Assembly (NCBI RefSeq): GCF_028867965.1
Contig: NZ_JAPQNT010000005.1
Coordinates: forward strand, 62,001-126,000
Source: Flavobacterium sp. SUN046
Lineage (GTDB): Bacteria; Bacteroidota; Bacteroidia; Flavobacteriales; Flavobacteriaceae
Reading direction: 5' to 3'
DNA: 64,000 bases
The notes under the pieces: generated by a model
Databases searched by the model: none
Seen by the model: the letters and a program-made list of their open reading frames with translations, nothing else
Told to the model about the DNA's origin: nothing
Made by a program: the position numbers and the translations under genes
Part shown: piece by piece, positions 33,100 to 41,639 of the stretch
Layout of the letters: every line of letters starts with the position of its first letter
Position numbering within the stretch: position 1 is the stretch's first letter

Positions 33100-34557
33100 T
33101 TATCTTGCACCACGACCACCAAAATTATATTGTCTCACGGCACTAACTGTTGTAATACTCGCTCTATCAGAAGTTTTTACTCTTGCTACAACATTTACAT
33201 AATCACCGCCTCTAAATCCTACACCAACAGCAGTAGTTGGATCTGGCCAAGTTGCTTGATTTGCCATACCGCTTGCTGTAATTGTACCATCTCCTAATGT
33301 ACCATTAAATGCTGTACCACTTGCGTTTGAAGTTGTAATAAAACGTTCGGCTACATTCCCACCAAGTTCCATTGCGCCATAATAAGAAGCCCCGGCTGAA
33401 GCTCTTCCTGATGTACCAGTTGCAAAAGCACCAACTTTAACTGGACCATAAATTCCTGAACCCGATCCAATTCCTGCGGCACAAGTTCCGTTTGTTGCTG
33501 GCGTCCAAGTTTCATTAGCTAAATAATCATTTATAAGTCCGCCTAATTGTGAGTAAATCGCATTCATTTCGATTGTTCCCCAAGGGTATTCATCTGCTAC
33601 ACGATTTACAGTTCCGCGACATACTTTTTCAAATTCCATTTCGGTCATTGGACGTAAAGCAGCCCAATCTAAATAAGCAGCAACATCACTCCAGCTAAGA
33701 TTATTCATTGCAATTCCTTGTCCATCATCGCTATTGTTTTCTACACCTGCAGTTGCATCACAAGCATAAACCGCTGGAATTGCTCCATTGTTTCCTGGCG
33801 TTGAAATTCTGATACCGTTTCTATAGTTGAAACCTGTAAACATTGCATAAGTTCCTATAGCACTAATTGGGTCGTTTGCTACGTGAGCAGCTTGTTGATC
33901 ATAAGTTAAAGAGTTTAAATATTCAACATACTGCAATTGAGAAATTTCGTATTTCATACAATAAAAAGCATTGTAACCCATTGGAAAAGTTGCAGGAACA
34001 TTGGTTGCCGCACCGCCTAAAGTTGCAGAAGTTAATCCGGCAGATTGCGTTGCTGCTGTAATATTAATGCTATTAAAAGTCGAAGCACTTGTTCCATCGC
34101 CAATTTGAAAATTATTTTGAGGCACATTTACCATTTCTATCCCAAAAACTTTATAGTTGAAAGTTCCTGCTGGAATAGTCATTTTTAAGGTTACCGATGT
34201 AGAGGCTACACTTCCTCCACCAACTGCACTTCTACGAATGAAAACGCCACGTCCATCAGCAACTGGATCAACTTGTAAAGGTGAAGCAGTTGAATGATCG
34301 CTGGCTAGTGTACTCAATCCTGCGTGTGCCCATAATCTAGTATTACAATCTTGATATTTGATAAAAACCCAAACTGCATCCCAATTATTTGGTGCAACAG
34401 AAGCATTCCAACTGTTATCCCAAGAGATATTAAAAGTAATGTTGCTACCAGAAACTGATGTTCCTGTAATTTGTACGTTATTTGCATTTGCAGTAAATCC
34501 AAATACTAAAAACAATATTGCTATTGCAAATTTTGAAAAATAATTTTTTGATTTCAT
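33100..34557 (-). CDS. Secreted SUMF1/FGE-sulfatase-domain-like protein
   Basis: The 485-aa protein has a signal peptide (1-25, ending TANA), an N-terminal beta domain of about 120 residues, and a C-terminal SUMF1-like domain (from GYNAFYCMKYEISQLQYVEYL through ALRPMTEMEFEKVCRG, YPWGT, ELGGNVAERF and GVGFRGGDY). Formylglycine-generating enzymes use a Cys pair in the RGGSxxC...C region; here RGGDYVNVVARVKTSDRAS lacks it, so catalysis of that type is not expected. In flavobacteria SUMF1-like folds also occur in gliding/T9SS proteins (GldJ, GldK), but there is no lipobox here. It is the first gene behind the operator at 34615-34634. Confidence 0.75.
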   Translation of the reverse strand: MKSKNYFSKFAIAILFLVFGFTANANNVQITGTSVSGSNITFNISWDNSWNASVAPNNWDAVWVFIKYQDCNTRLWAHAGLSTLASDHSTASPLQVDPVADGRGVFIRRSAVGGGSVASTSVTLKMTIPAGTFNYKVFGIEMVNVPQNNFQIGDGTSASTFNSINITAATQSAGLTSATLGGAATNVPATFPMGYNAFYCMKYEISQLQYVEYLNSLTYDQQAAHVANDPISAIGTYAMFTGFNYRNGIRISTPGNNGAIPAVYACDATAGVENNSDDGQGIAMNNLSWSDVAAYLDWAALRPMTEMEFEKVCRGTVNRVADEYPWGTIEMNAIYSQLGGLINDYLANETWTPATNGTCAAGIGSGSGIYGPVKVGAFATGTSGRASAGASYYGAMELGGNVAERFITTSNASGTAFNGTLGDGTITASGMANQATWPDPTTAVGVGFRGGDYVNVVARVKTSDRASITTVSAVRQYNFGGRGAR

Positions 34558-34585
34558 TGTATTGATTTTTTTAAAAGTTATAGGA

Positions 34586-34634
34586 CAAACTTATGACTCT
34601 TGAAGGCACAAAAAAATACGCTAAAAAGCGTATT
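34586..34634 (-). promoter_or_regulatory. Promoter with AATACG-N8-CGTATT operator, site 1
   Basis: The inverted repeat AATACG-N8-CGTATT occupies 34615-34634; a -7 box TAAGTTTG (minus strand) is at 34586-34593, exactly 21 nt away, and the SUMF1-like start codon follows 28 nt later. Three other promoters in the window have the same geometry. Confidence 0.7.
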
Positions 34635-34662
34635 TTAATGACAAACAATTATTTAATTCTGT

Positions 34663-36375
34663 TTAATTTTTTATTATTTTTTGAGTGTTTATATTTCCGT
34701 TTTCAAAGTAAATTTTGACAAAATATAGTCCTGAATTAAAGTTTGAAATATCTACAGAATTGCTGTTGGAGTTTACTTCTTTATTTAAAACTTCTTTTCC
34801 TAAAATATCAAATAACACTATTGATTTCATGTTTTCTTCAGTATTAAAGTTAATCAAATTGAAGGTTGGATTAGGGAATATAGTAAATTTATTTGATAAA
34901 GAACCAGTGTTTGAACCCAAGTTTGAATCAACTGTAAGTTGTGAGATAAAAACATCCCCTTGAAGTGATGCCCAATTTGGATACAATGTTGCAAAATTAG
35001 GATCTTTGTCGCAAGTTGTTAACGTTGTTCCATTTATTACAATTGACGCATTGTTAGCTAAATCATAACTTCCTGAAACCGCTAATTTATTACTATAGAG
35101 CGACATAGTGTTTGCGGAAGCAGCAGCACTACCTATAATTTGCGGATGTGCAACAAATTTAGTCATTGAAAAATTATCAAAAAATTTCCAAGCTGTTGAA
35201 TAATTTGAAGAAGTATAGGTTTGACCAGGAATTGTTAAAGTTTCTGAAGGATACATTAATGAGTTAGCCACTATTTTTAAATTCCCTAATGGATAAATGC
35301 TTTGGAATTGACTGGCAAACAAAGCCGTAGAATTATTTATATGATTTCTATTTGAATCTAAAGCAACAATTCCTATGTATTGATATGTTCCATTAACTGC
35401 CATAGGCAAGGTATTAAATGGTGCTGGATTTTGAACATATTGCCTCCAATCTAGAATAACATTTCCCGATATCTTTTCAACTACAATATCTGCAATTGCG
35501 CCTCTATTTGTTGAGAAAACGCCATTTGTTCCATCGTTATTTATAGTTAAAATACTTGACACTGTTGGATGTGAACCTGCTGGTGGAATTAAGTCAATTC
35601 CATCAATTGTAACTGGGTCACCATTTAAACTTTGAATAACAAAATAAGCTTTTCCTGTATTATCAAAAAAGAAATGATTTTTAGAAGAAAATATTCCAAC
35701 TGTATTAGAAGTTGGCAAAATCCATTCTTTATGCCAAATTTCGGTTCCTGAAGAACTTAATTTTAACAACCAAAAAGGTTTATTCTCATTGGTTGAACGA
35801 TTGGCATAATAAATATCGTTGTTTGGCAAAACTCCTATTGAAATAGGTTTGTTTTCAGAGTATGGCAGTGAGCCTGTTAAATTATAGGTTATTAAAGTTG
35901 CCCACTGGCAAACACCTATTGAATTATATTTAGCCACGAAATTTCCTTTTCCGTAAAGTGTGATTCCATTTCCAAAATTGTAAAAAACTGTTGAACTATA
36001 TCCAAACGTTGAACCAGCAATGATAATATTGTCATCATTATCTATTGTGAAATCGTCAAAAGTTGCGTAGGTTGGATTTACAATGTTTTTTTGAACAAAT
36101 ACACTCGACATTCCACTTTGTGTTCTCTTAGCGATAAATGTTATTGTTGCCGGAGTAGAACCTGAACTTGGTGCCGTCATGGTTGTACCGCCATAAGTTG
36201 TTTGATGTCCAGAATTGATCATTGCAAATAAATCGCCTTGAGAATTATATTGCACTCGTTTAGTAGAGTTAAATCCACCACCTGCATTAAATGACCAATC
36301 AAATGAAATCGAATTATTTTGGGCAGTTGTAATTGTATTTATAACAAATAATAAAAAAAGTAATTTTGTTTTCAT
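34663..36375 (-). CDS. Secreted protein of unknown function with T9SS C-terminal sorting domain
   Basis: The 570-aa protein has a signal peptide (1-18, INTITTAQ) and a C-terminal T9SS type A domain (IFPNPTFNLINFN, VLFDILGKEVLNKEV, NSGLYFVKIYFENG). The middle region (VFVQKNIVNPTYATFDDFTIDNDDNIIIAG style, residues about 90-130) recalls SBBP/beta-propeller repeats of Bacteroidota surface proteins, but I cannot name a family. It is transcribed alone from the promoter at 36403-36451, which carries the shared operator. Probably a cell-surface or released protein. Confidence 0.75.
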   Translation of the reverse strand: MKTKLLFLLFVINTITTAQNNSISFDWSFNAGGGFNSTKRVQYNSQGDLFAMINSGHQTTYGGTTMTAPSSGSTPATITFIAKRTQSGMSSVFVQKNIVNPTYATFDDFTIDNDDNIIIAGSTFGYSSTVFYNFGNGITLYGKGNFVAKYNSIGVCQWATLITYNLTGSLPYSENKPISIGVLPNNDIYYANRSTNENKPFWLLKLSSSGTEIWHKEWILPTSNTVGIFSSKNHFFFDNTGKAYFVIQSLNGDPVTIDGIDLIPPAGSHPTVSSILTINNDGTNGVFSTNRGAIADIVVEKISGNVILDWRQYVQNPAPFNTLPMAVNGTYQYIGIVALDSNRNHINNSTALFASQFQSIYPLGNLKIVANSLMYPSETLTIPGQTYTSSNYSTAWKFFDNFSMTKFVAHPQIIGSAAASANTMSLYSNKLAVSGSYDLANNASIVINGTTLTTCDKDPNFATLYPNWASLQGDVFISQLTVDSNLGSNTGSLSNKFTIFPNPTFNLINFNTEENMKSIVLFDILGKEVLNKEVNSNSNSVDISNFNSGLYFVKIYFENGNINTQKIIKN

Positions 36376-36402
36376 ACTATAAATTTTAGAGGTTTTTTTT
36401 TA

Positions 36403-36451
36403 CAAAATTCTAAAAAAATATGAATGTAATAAATACGAAGAAATACGTATT
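36403..36451 (-). promoter_or_regulatory. Promoter with AATACG-N8-CGTATT operator, site 2
   Basis: Operator 36432-36451; -7-like box GAATTTTG at 36403-36410 (minus strand), again 21 nt apart; the start codon of the T9SS protein is 27 nt further. The box lacks the first T of TAnnTTTG, and no TTG -33 is visible, which fits an activator-dependent promoter. Confidence 0.65.
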
Positions 36452-36455
36452 TTTT

Positions 36456-37100
36456 CTAAATCAAATTATTGTTTTTAGCTTTTTGAATAGCTTCTAATTT
36501 ATTATGCACTTGAAGTTTGGTGTAAATATTCTCAACGTGTTTTCTAATTGTTCCTACCGAAAGGAATAAATTATCTGCAATGGCATTGTATTTCAAGCCT
36601 TTACTTAAATGCTCCAGAACTTCAATTTCTCGTGTTGTTAAATTGTATTCTTCTTTGTTAACATTTTCAAAAACAATTGGTTCGCGTAATAATTTTAATG
36701 TTTTTAATGCAATTGATGGCGTCATTGCGGCACCGCCATTTAAGGTTTCTTGAATTCCGTTGAATAATTCTTCTGGGTTTACTTCTTTCAAAAAATAACC
36801 ATCGGCACCAGCTTTTATGGAATTGAATATATTTTCGTCGTTATCAAAAACGGTTAACATTATAATTTTAATTTGTGGATATCTATTTTTTACTGCTTCT
36901 GTGGCTTCAATTCCGTTTAGTTTTGGCATTTCAATATCCATTAAAATCAAATCGAGGTTGTGATTTTTTTCAAGTTTGGAAAGTAAATCCAATCCATCAT
37001 TAGCTTTAAATTTAACTTCAATATCTTCAAAAAAAGAAAGTTTGTCTTGAATGGCTTTTTGCAAAAAAGTATTGTCGTCAACAATGGCAACTTTTATCAT
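36456..37100 (-). CDS. NarL/LuxR-type response regulator
   Basis: The 214-aa protein has a receiver domain with the acidic pair Asp8/Asp9 (VAIVDDN), phosphoacceptor Asp55 (LILMDIEMP) and the conserved Lys in FLKEVNPEE. The C-terminal LuxR helix-turn-helix is NLTTREIEVLEHLSKGLKYN through SVGTIRKHVENIYTKLQVHN. Its ATG overlaps the stop of the sensor kinase gene by 4 nt (ATGA), so it is the cognate partner. Since the kinase operon itself carries the AATACG-N8-CGTATT operator, this regulator is the best candidate to bind it; NarL-type proteins typically recognise short inverted repeats containing TAC. The binding is an inference. Confidence 0.93.
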   Translation of the reverse strand: MIKVAIVDDNTFLQKAIQDKLSFFEDIEVKFKANDGLDLLSKLEKNHNLDLILMDIEMPKLNGIEATEAVKNRYPQIKIIMLTVFDNDENIFNSIKAGADGYFLKEVNPEELFNGIQETLNGGAAMTPSIALKTLKLLREPIVFENVNKEEYNLTTREIEVLEHLSKGLKYNAIADNLFLSVGTIRKHVENIYTKLQVHNKLEAIQKAKNNNLI

Positions 37101-39037
37101 GATAATTCCTTTTTAGTTAATAAAATGGTTATGGTTGTTCCTTTGCTTACTTCTGATTTAATTTCGCAAATTCCGCCAACTTCTTCTATTCTTTTTTGCA
37201 TATTGTAAAGTCCGTTTCCAAAATCAATTGTTTCTAAATCGAATCCTTCTCCATTGTCTTTAATTTCAATTTTTATTTGATTATTCTCTTTTACAACATC
37301 TACCGAAATTTCTTTACAATCGGCATATTTAATTGCATTATTTACTGCTTCTTGAATTGTTCGATACAAATTAATTCCAATAACCGATGAGAATTTTACT
37401 GCTTTTAAGCGTTCATCAATATTAAATTTGAAAGTAATTCCATCTTTGGCTGATTTTGCTTTTTCGATAAAATTCAAAATACGTGAATGCAAATCTTCAT
37501 AAGTAAACTCGTTGGTATTCATTGCCCAAATTGTGTCGCGAAGTTCTATTATGGTTGATTTTGTAAAATCACTAATCTTGGTTAGTTGGCTATTAACTTT
37601 GTTATCTGTAATTTTATTTCCAAATTTTAAATTGTCGATTGATGAAATTACAAAAGTCAATTGTGCTCCAATATTATCATGTAAATCTCTTGAAATTGAT
37701 AGTCGTTGTTCGTGTAATTTATTTTGTGTTTCAATTTGAGAAATAGCAGTTTTCAATTCATATTCTTGTTCTTGTTGCTTATTTTTAAGTTTTTGTTGAC
37801 GGTAAATTAAAAATCCGATTAAACCAATAAAAAATGCAATTGACGTAACTGCAATTAACTTATTTCGTGAATTTTCTATTTCTATTTCTTTTTCAAGTAA
37901 TTGTTTTTCTTTTTTGGTTGATTGGTATTTTGCTTCAAACTCATTAGTTTGTCTTTGAACTGTTTCTTCTATTATTTTATCTTGTAATTTTTTAGAAAGA
38001 TCAATATAATAACTAGCACTATCCGGAGAATTGGTGTAAGCATGAACTTGACTCAAATACAAATAAGTTTGCGATAATTCAGATTTAAAACTTTCATTTT
38101 TAGAATATTGTCTTTTTAATTTATAAAGTAATATTTTGGCTTCATCAAATTTCCTGTCCGAAATATTTTTAGTAACAAGATTTAAAGGCAACGAAGATTC
38201 ATCTGAATTAACATTTAATTTTTGGATGATTTTACTCGATGTATTAATTAATTTAGTCGCTTCATCATTTTTATTTTGATTAATTTTAATGTTTGATATA
38301 TTATTTAATGCACTAGATAAAGCAACATTGTTTTCGGATTTTTTGGATGAAATAATACTTTTGTTGTAAAATTTTAATGCATTAACTGTGTCTTTAAATC
38401 TTAAATAGATGTTTCCTAAAGTTAAATAAGATGTCGACAAACCAATATCTAAATTATTAATTTCTTGATATTCTATAGCTTTTTTGGTATAGCTCATGGA
38501 TTTGCTGTAGTTTTTTAAATCCATAAATAATGAACCAATATTAGCATTTGTTAGAGCTGCAGCTTCAAGATTATTAGTCTTTTGAAAATAATCAACCGAT
38601 TCTAAATAGGATTTTAAAGCTAAAGTCTTTTTGTTTTCTTTGTTATAAATATTGGCCAAATTAGCAGCTATTTTAGCCATTCCTGTTTTATCGTTTCTAA
38701 TTTTTCTAATTTGATATCCTTTTAAGTAACTGTCTTTTGATGCTTTATAATCGGCTCTTCTAAAATATACCGCACCTAAATCACTATAAACTTGCGCTAA
38801 CACTACTGAATCTTTAAGTTTGGTTGATTCAATAATTGCTTTTTTTCCGTAAACTAAAGCCGAATCTGTAGAAATATTGGCATAATACCAAGTTAAATCA
38901 GAATAAATTGTAGCCGTTTTTTTGGCATCTGGATTATTCTTTAACTCCTTTTTTAAATTGTCAATTAAGTCTTGAGCATTTTGTGAATGTGAAAACATCG
39001 AAGAAAAAAGAACTAGAAATAGTAGTAGTTTACGCAT
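37097..39037 (-). CDS. TPR-containing sensor histidine kinase
   Basis: The 646-aa protein has a signal peptide (about 1-19), a periplasmic tetratricopeptide-repeat domain (residues about 40-350), a transmembrane helix (393-413, LIAVTSIAFFIGLIGFLIY), a coiled coil, then a HisKA_3 dimerisation domain with His453 (SRDLHDNIGAQLTF) and a HATPase domain (NAIKYADC, KDNGEGFD, GNGLYNMQKRIEEVGG). It belongs to the NarX-like family paired with LuxR-type regulators. It follows a small membrane protein (39085-39366) by 47 nt and overlaps the response regulator gene. The TPR sensor domain suggests it detects a protein or peptide partner outside the inner membrane. Confidence 0.93.
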   Translation of the reverse strand: MRKLLLFLVLFSSMFSHSQNAQDLIDNLKKELKNNPDAKKTATIYSDLTWYYANISTDSALVYGKKAIIESTKLKDSVVLAQVYSDLGAVYFRRADYKASKDSYLKGYQIRKIRNDKTGMAKIAANLANIYNKENKKTLALKSYLESVDYFQKTNNLEAAALTNANIGSLFMDLKNYSKSMSYTKKAIEYQEINNLDIGLSTSYLTLGNIYLRFKDTVNALKFYNKSIISSKKSENNVALSSALNNISNIKINQNKNDEATKLINTSSKIIQKLNVNSDESSLPLNLVTKNISDRKFDEAKILLYKLKRQYSKNESFKSELSQTYLYLSQVHAYTNSPDSASYYIDLSKKLQDKIIEETVQRQTNEFEAKYQSTKKEKQLLEKEIEIENSRNKLIAVTSIAFFIGLIGFLIYRQQKLKNKQQEQEYELKTAISQIETQNKLHEQRLSISRDLHDNIGAQLTFVISSIDNLKFGNKITDNKVNSQLTKISDFTKSTIIELRDTIWAMNTNEFTYEDLHSRILNFIEKAKSAKDGITFKFNIDERLKAVKFSSVIGINLYRTIQEAVNNAIKYADCKEISVDVVKENNQIKIEIKDNGEGFDLETIDFGNGLYNMQKRIEEVGGICEIKSEVSKGTTITILLTKKELS

Positions 39038-39084
39038 TTAAAAATATTTAGAATTAAGAATTTTCTGCCTTAAATTATATAAAA

Positions 39085-39366
39085 TTAGTTAATATTTCTG
39101 TTTTCTAACGCATTGAGAAATATTTTTTGAAGCGAAACAATCTCATCTCCAATAAATTTAACTTCTTGAGCATAACTCGATTTGTAATTATCTGTTATTA
39201 GAATCTTATTATTTAGTATTTTTTGACGTTCATTTAAAAGACTAATACTATTGTGCAATTTATAAATTCTACCACTATGTTCTTGCTTAATTCTAGAGTT
39301 CTGAATAAGCAAGAAGACAATTGTAATAGATAAAATAAATATTATAAATAATAAGGTATAAATCAT
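39085..39366 (-). CDS. Small membrane protein upstream of the sensor kinase
   Basis: The 93-aa protein has an N-terminal transmembrane helix (2-22, IYTLLFIIFILSITIVFLLI) and a coiled-coil-like remainder (HNSISLLNERQKILNNKILI). No family recognised. It is the first gene after the operator-bearing promoter at 39389-39437 and precedes the kinase/regulator pair, so it may be a membrane accessory of the two-component system. Confidence 0.6.
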   Translation of the reverse strand: MIYTLLFIIFILSITIVFLLIQNSRIKQEHSGRIYKLHNSISLLNERQKILNNKILITDNYKSSYAQEVKFIGDEIVSLQKIFLNALENRNIN

Positions 39367-39388
39367 AAAAAAGTCATTAAATCAATTA

Positions 39389-39437
39389 CAAATTTGACTT
39401 AATGACTTTGATAAAACAATACGACAAAATACGTATT
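39389..39437 (-). promoter_or_regulatory. Promoter with AATACG-N8-CGTATT operator, site 3 (two-component operon)
   Basis: Operator 39418-39437, overlapping the stop codon of the DUF4230 gene; -7-like box CAAATTTG at 39389-39396, 21 nt away; start codon 22 nt further. It would control the small membrane protein, sensor kinase and response regulator, making an autoregulatory loop. Confidence 0.7.
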
Positions 39438-40102
39438 TATCCTTTTATTTTTTGTTGAAGTTCGGTATTATCTTCAACAACTTGTCCGTTATATTGTAAC
39501 TTCCAACCCATTGAATTAGTTACTATTAATATTTTAGAAAGTTCACTGATAAGTCTATTTTTAGCATTAGATTTCAACGTTGATTTTGCAATTTTCTTAG
39601 CCAAGTTTTCTTTTGCAATCTTGTTAATTTTGTTGTAATCATTACCCGTAAAAGCATTAAAAGTACTTTGATCAACGTTGTAATATTTAATATCTGGACT
39701 AATTTTTATTTCTTCTACAGGAATATTAGTAATCGTAACTATTTTATTTTCGGCATCAATATCATATTTTACTTTACTCAAATCGAAACCAACAGTAACA
39801 TCGGCATTGATAACTACTAATGCTTTTTTATCGAATGAAATTAAATTTCCTAAATATTTTTGACTGTCTTTATACGTCATAACTTCACTAAAATGACCTT
39901 CGGTTACAACCAATTTTCCAACATTTTTTATTTGTTCTTGAATTAATGCAGTATCGTATTCAACCGTAGACGAATCACTTTTAGAAGTGAAATACTTGTA
40001 TCCGAAAAACAAAACTAAAGCTATTAAAATAAGTACAAACCATTTTCTTAGTTCAATAATCACTCTAAAAAAGCTTATTTTTTGGGAAGTTTGTTGCGTC
40101 AT
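39437..40102 (-). CDS. DUF4230 domain membrane-anchored protein
   Basis: The 221-aa protein has one N-terminal transmembrane helix (about 22-38, WFVLILIALVLFFGYKYF) and a DUF4230-like extracytoplasmic domain (EGHFSEVMTYKDSQKYLG, KALVVINADVTVGFDLSKVK, VTITNIPVEEIKISPDIKYY). Function unknown. It follows the 474-aa protein (40151-41575) by 48 nt in the same direction. Confidence 0.8.
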   Translation of the reverse strand: MTQQTSQKISFFRVIIELRKWFVLILIALVLFFGYKYFTSKSDSSTVEYDTALIQEQIKNVGKLVVTEGHFSEVMTYKDSQKYLGNLISFDKKALVVINADVTVGFDLSKVKYDIDAENKIVTITNIPVEEIKISPDIKYYNVDQSTFNAFTGNDYNKINKIAKENLAKKIAKSTLKSNAKNRLISELSKILIVTNSMGWKLQYNGQVVEDNTELQQKIKG

Positions 40103-40150
40103 AACATTTCTAAATTTGACAACGAAGATATGAAATTTAAGCTTTTATAC

Positions 40151-41575
40151 TTACTTCAAATTCATCAAAATTGATTTTGAAACCGCAATTGATTTTATTT
40201 TTGTAACACCATCAACGGAAGTTGTATAATATAACCATTCATTTTTTTCGTCGTAAAAAGGTTGTCCGTCAAAACTATCAGAATTAATTTTACTTCCTAA
40301 ATTTATGGGTTCGCTCCAGTTTTTCCAAGAATCATCCATTCGATAAGAAACAAAAATATCGTTGTTGCCATAACTACTGAATCCGTTAGAAGAAAAAAGC
40401 AACGTTTTTTGGTCAGACAACAATTGTGGTGTTGCCTCATTTTCAGCCGAATTGATTATTTTTCCCATATTTTGAAGCATACCAAAAGTTCCATCTTCTT
40501 TTCTGGTTGTGAAATACAAATCGGTTCCGCCTTGCGTAAAATCGGTTTCAATGGCGAGAATTAATGTTTTAAAATCATCGGTAATTGTAGCATCACTATA
40601 ATCATCATAATTGTTGTAAGCTGCGATTTTGAGTTGTCCTAACGAAGTGAAATTTCCGTTTTTATTTTCGAAAATCTCGTAGCCACTTTCGGTTGTTCCT
40701 CGATTGTATTCTATTCCGCCTTTTAATAAAAAATTAGAATTTACATGTTCAATATAATTGTAATTTTTTCCATTATTTAATGAGGTTTCTAATTTTTTAT
40801 TTGTCCATTTATTATTTTCAAATGTAAAAGAATAAATTAAATCTTTTTCATTTTCAGTTGTTGTGACCATCATTTTAGAGTTGTTGTCATACAAAGAAGG
40901 AATCGAATAATTGTTTAAATCAAGAGCAACAAGAGTCGAATTTGGTAAAGTTTCCAATACTGATTTTGTGTTAATAAAAGCTTCAATTGGCGTTTCTGAA
41001 TCTGAAATTCCGATTGCATCAACCTGTTTTTGACCTTGAAGCAAAGCAAAATTAAACTCGACTCTAACGGCTACAACATTTGCCACAGCATTATCCAAAA
41101 CAGCATGCTCAATTCCAGGATTAAAAACACTTGGAATTTCTTGAATTTTTCGCCTTTTTCTACCAAAATAAAAACTTCTATCGCCTTGTAAAGTTGCTTT
41201 GTAAGAAGGCGTTTTATAATCGATTTTTCTCGACCAAACCGCATCGAATTTTTCTCCATCAGTGGAAACTAGAATTTTAGTAACACAACCAGCATTTAGG
41301 TTTTCAAATACTGCAACTTGCTTAACCGTTTGAGGTTTTTCAAATCCAACGATTATAATTTCTTTTCCGTCTAGAGCATTTTTTGGCGTCCAAGCATTGC
41401 CACTATAACCGCCTTGTGGAAAAGCATCGGGCTTACCCAATATTCTTTTAATTCCGAATTGCTTTCCACCTAAATCTGATGAAAATTTAATCATTTTGGA
41501 TGCCCATTGCACTTGTTGCGCATTCAGAGAATAAAGAGAAAAGAATATAGAAAATAGATAGATGTGTTTTTTCAT
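40151..41575 (-). CDS. Secreted beta-propeller (PD40-like) protein with an N-terminal binding domain
   Basis: The 474-aa protein has a signal peptide (1-19, SLNAQQ) and an N-terminal region (to about residue 180) resembling a discoidin-like domain (GNAWTPKNALDGKEIIIVGF, VKQVAVFENLNAG). The C-terminal half has PD40/WD40-like TolB-type blades (NEATPQLLSDQKTLLFSSNG, GNNDIFVSYRMDDSWKNWSE, EWLYYTTSVDG). No OmpA domain is attached. No catalytic motif is visible. It lies downstream of a terminator-like hairpin (41594-41618), so it may have its own promoter or depend on read-through from the PQQ-like gene. Confidence 0.65.
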   Translation of the reverse strand: MKKHIYLFSIFFSLYSLNAQQVQWASKMIKFSSDLGGKQFGIKRILGKPDAFPQGGYSGNAWTPKNALDGKEIIIVGFEKPQTVKQVAVFENLNAGCVTKILVSTDGEKFDAVWSRKIDYKTPSYKATLQGDRSFYFGRKRRKIQEIPSVFNPGIEHAVLDNAVANVVAVRVEFNFALLQGQKQVDAIGISDSETPIEAFINTKSVLETLPNSTLVALDLNNYSIPSLYDNNSKMMVTTTENEKDLIYSFTFENNKWTNKKLETSLNNGKNYNYIEHVNSNFLLKGGIEYNRGTTESGYEIFENKNGNFTSLGQLKIAAYNNYDDYSDATITDDFKTLILAIETDFTQGGTDLYFTTRKEDGTFGMLQNMGKIINSAENEATPQLLSDQKTLLFSSNGFSSYGNNDIFVSYRMDDSWKNWSEPINLGSKINSDSFDGQPFYDEKNEWLYYTTSVDGVTKIKSIAVSKSILMNLK

Positions 41576-41584
41576 AATAAAATA

Positions 41585-41618
41585 TTTAAAAAATGGGCTG
41601 CAACAAAGTCACAGCCCA
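41585..41618 (-). terminator. Terminator-like hairpin after the PQQ-like gene
   Basis: On the minus strand TGGGCTG pairs with CAGCCCA (stem 41594-41600 and 41612-41618) and is followed by ATTTTTTAAATATT. Confidence 0.6.
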
Positions 41619-41639
41619 AGAAACAAAGTGTAATAACCT

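Noticed and set aside
33100..34557. Active formylglycine-generating enzyme
   Set aside because: The catalytic cysteine pair is missing and no sulfatase gene is nearby.
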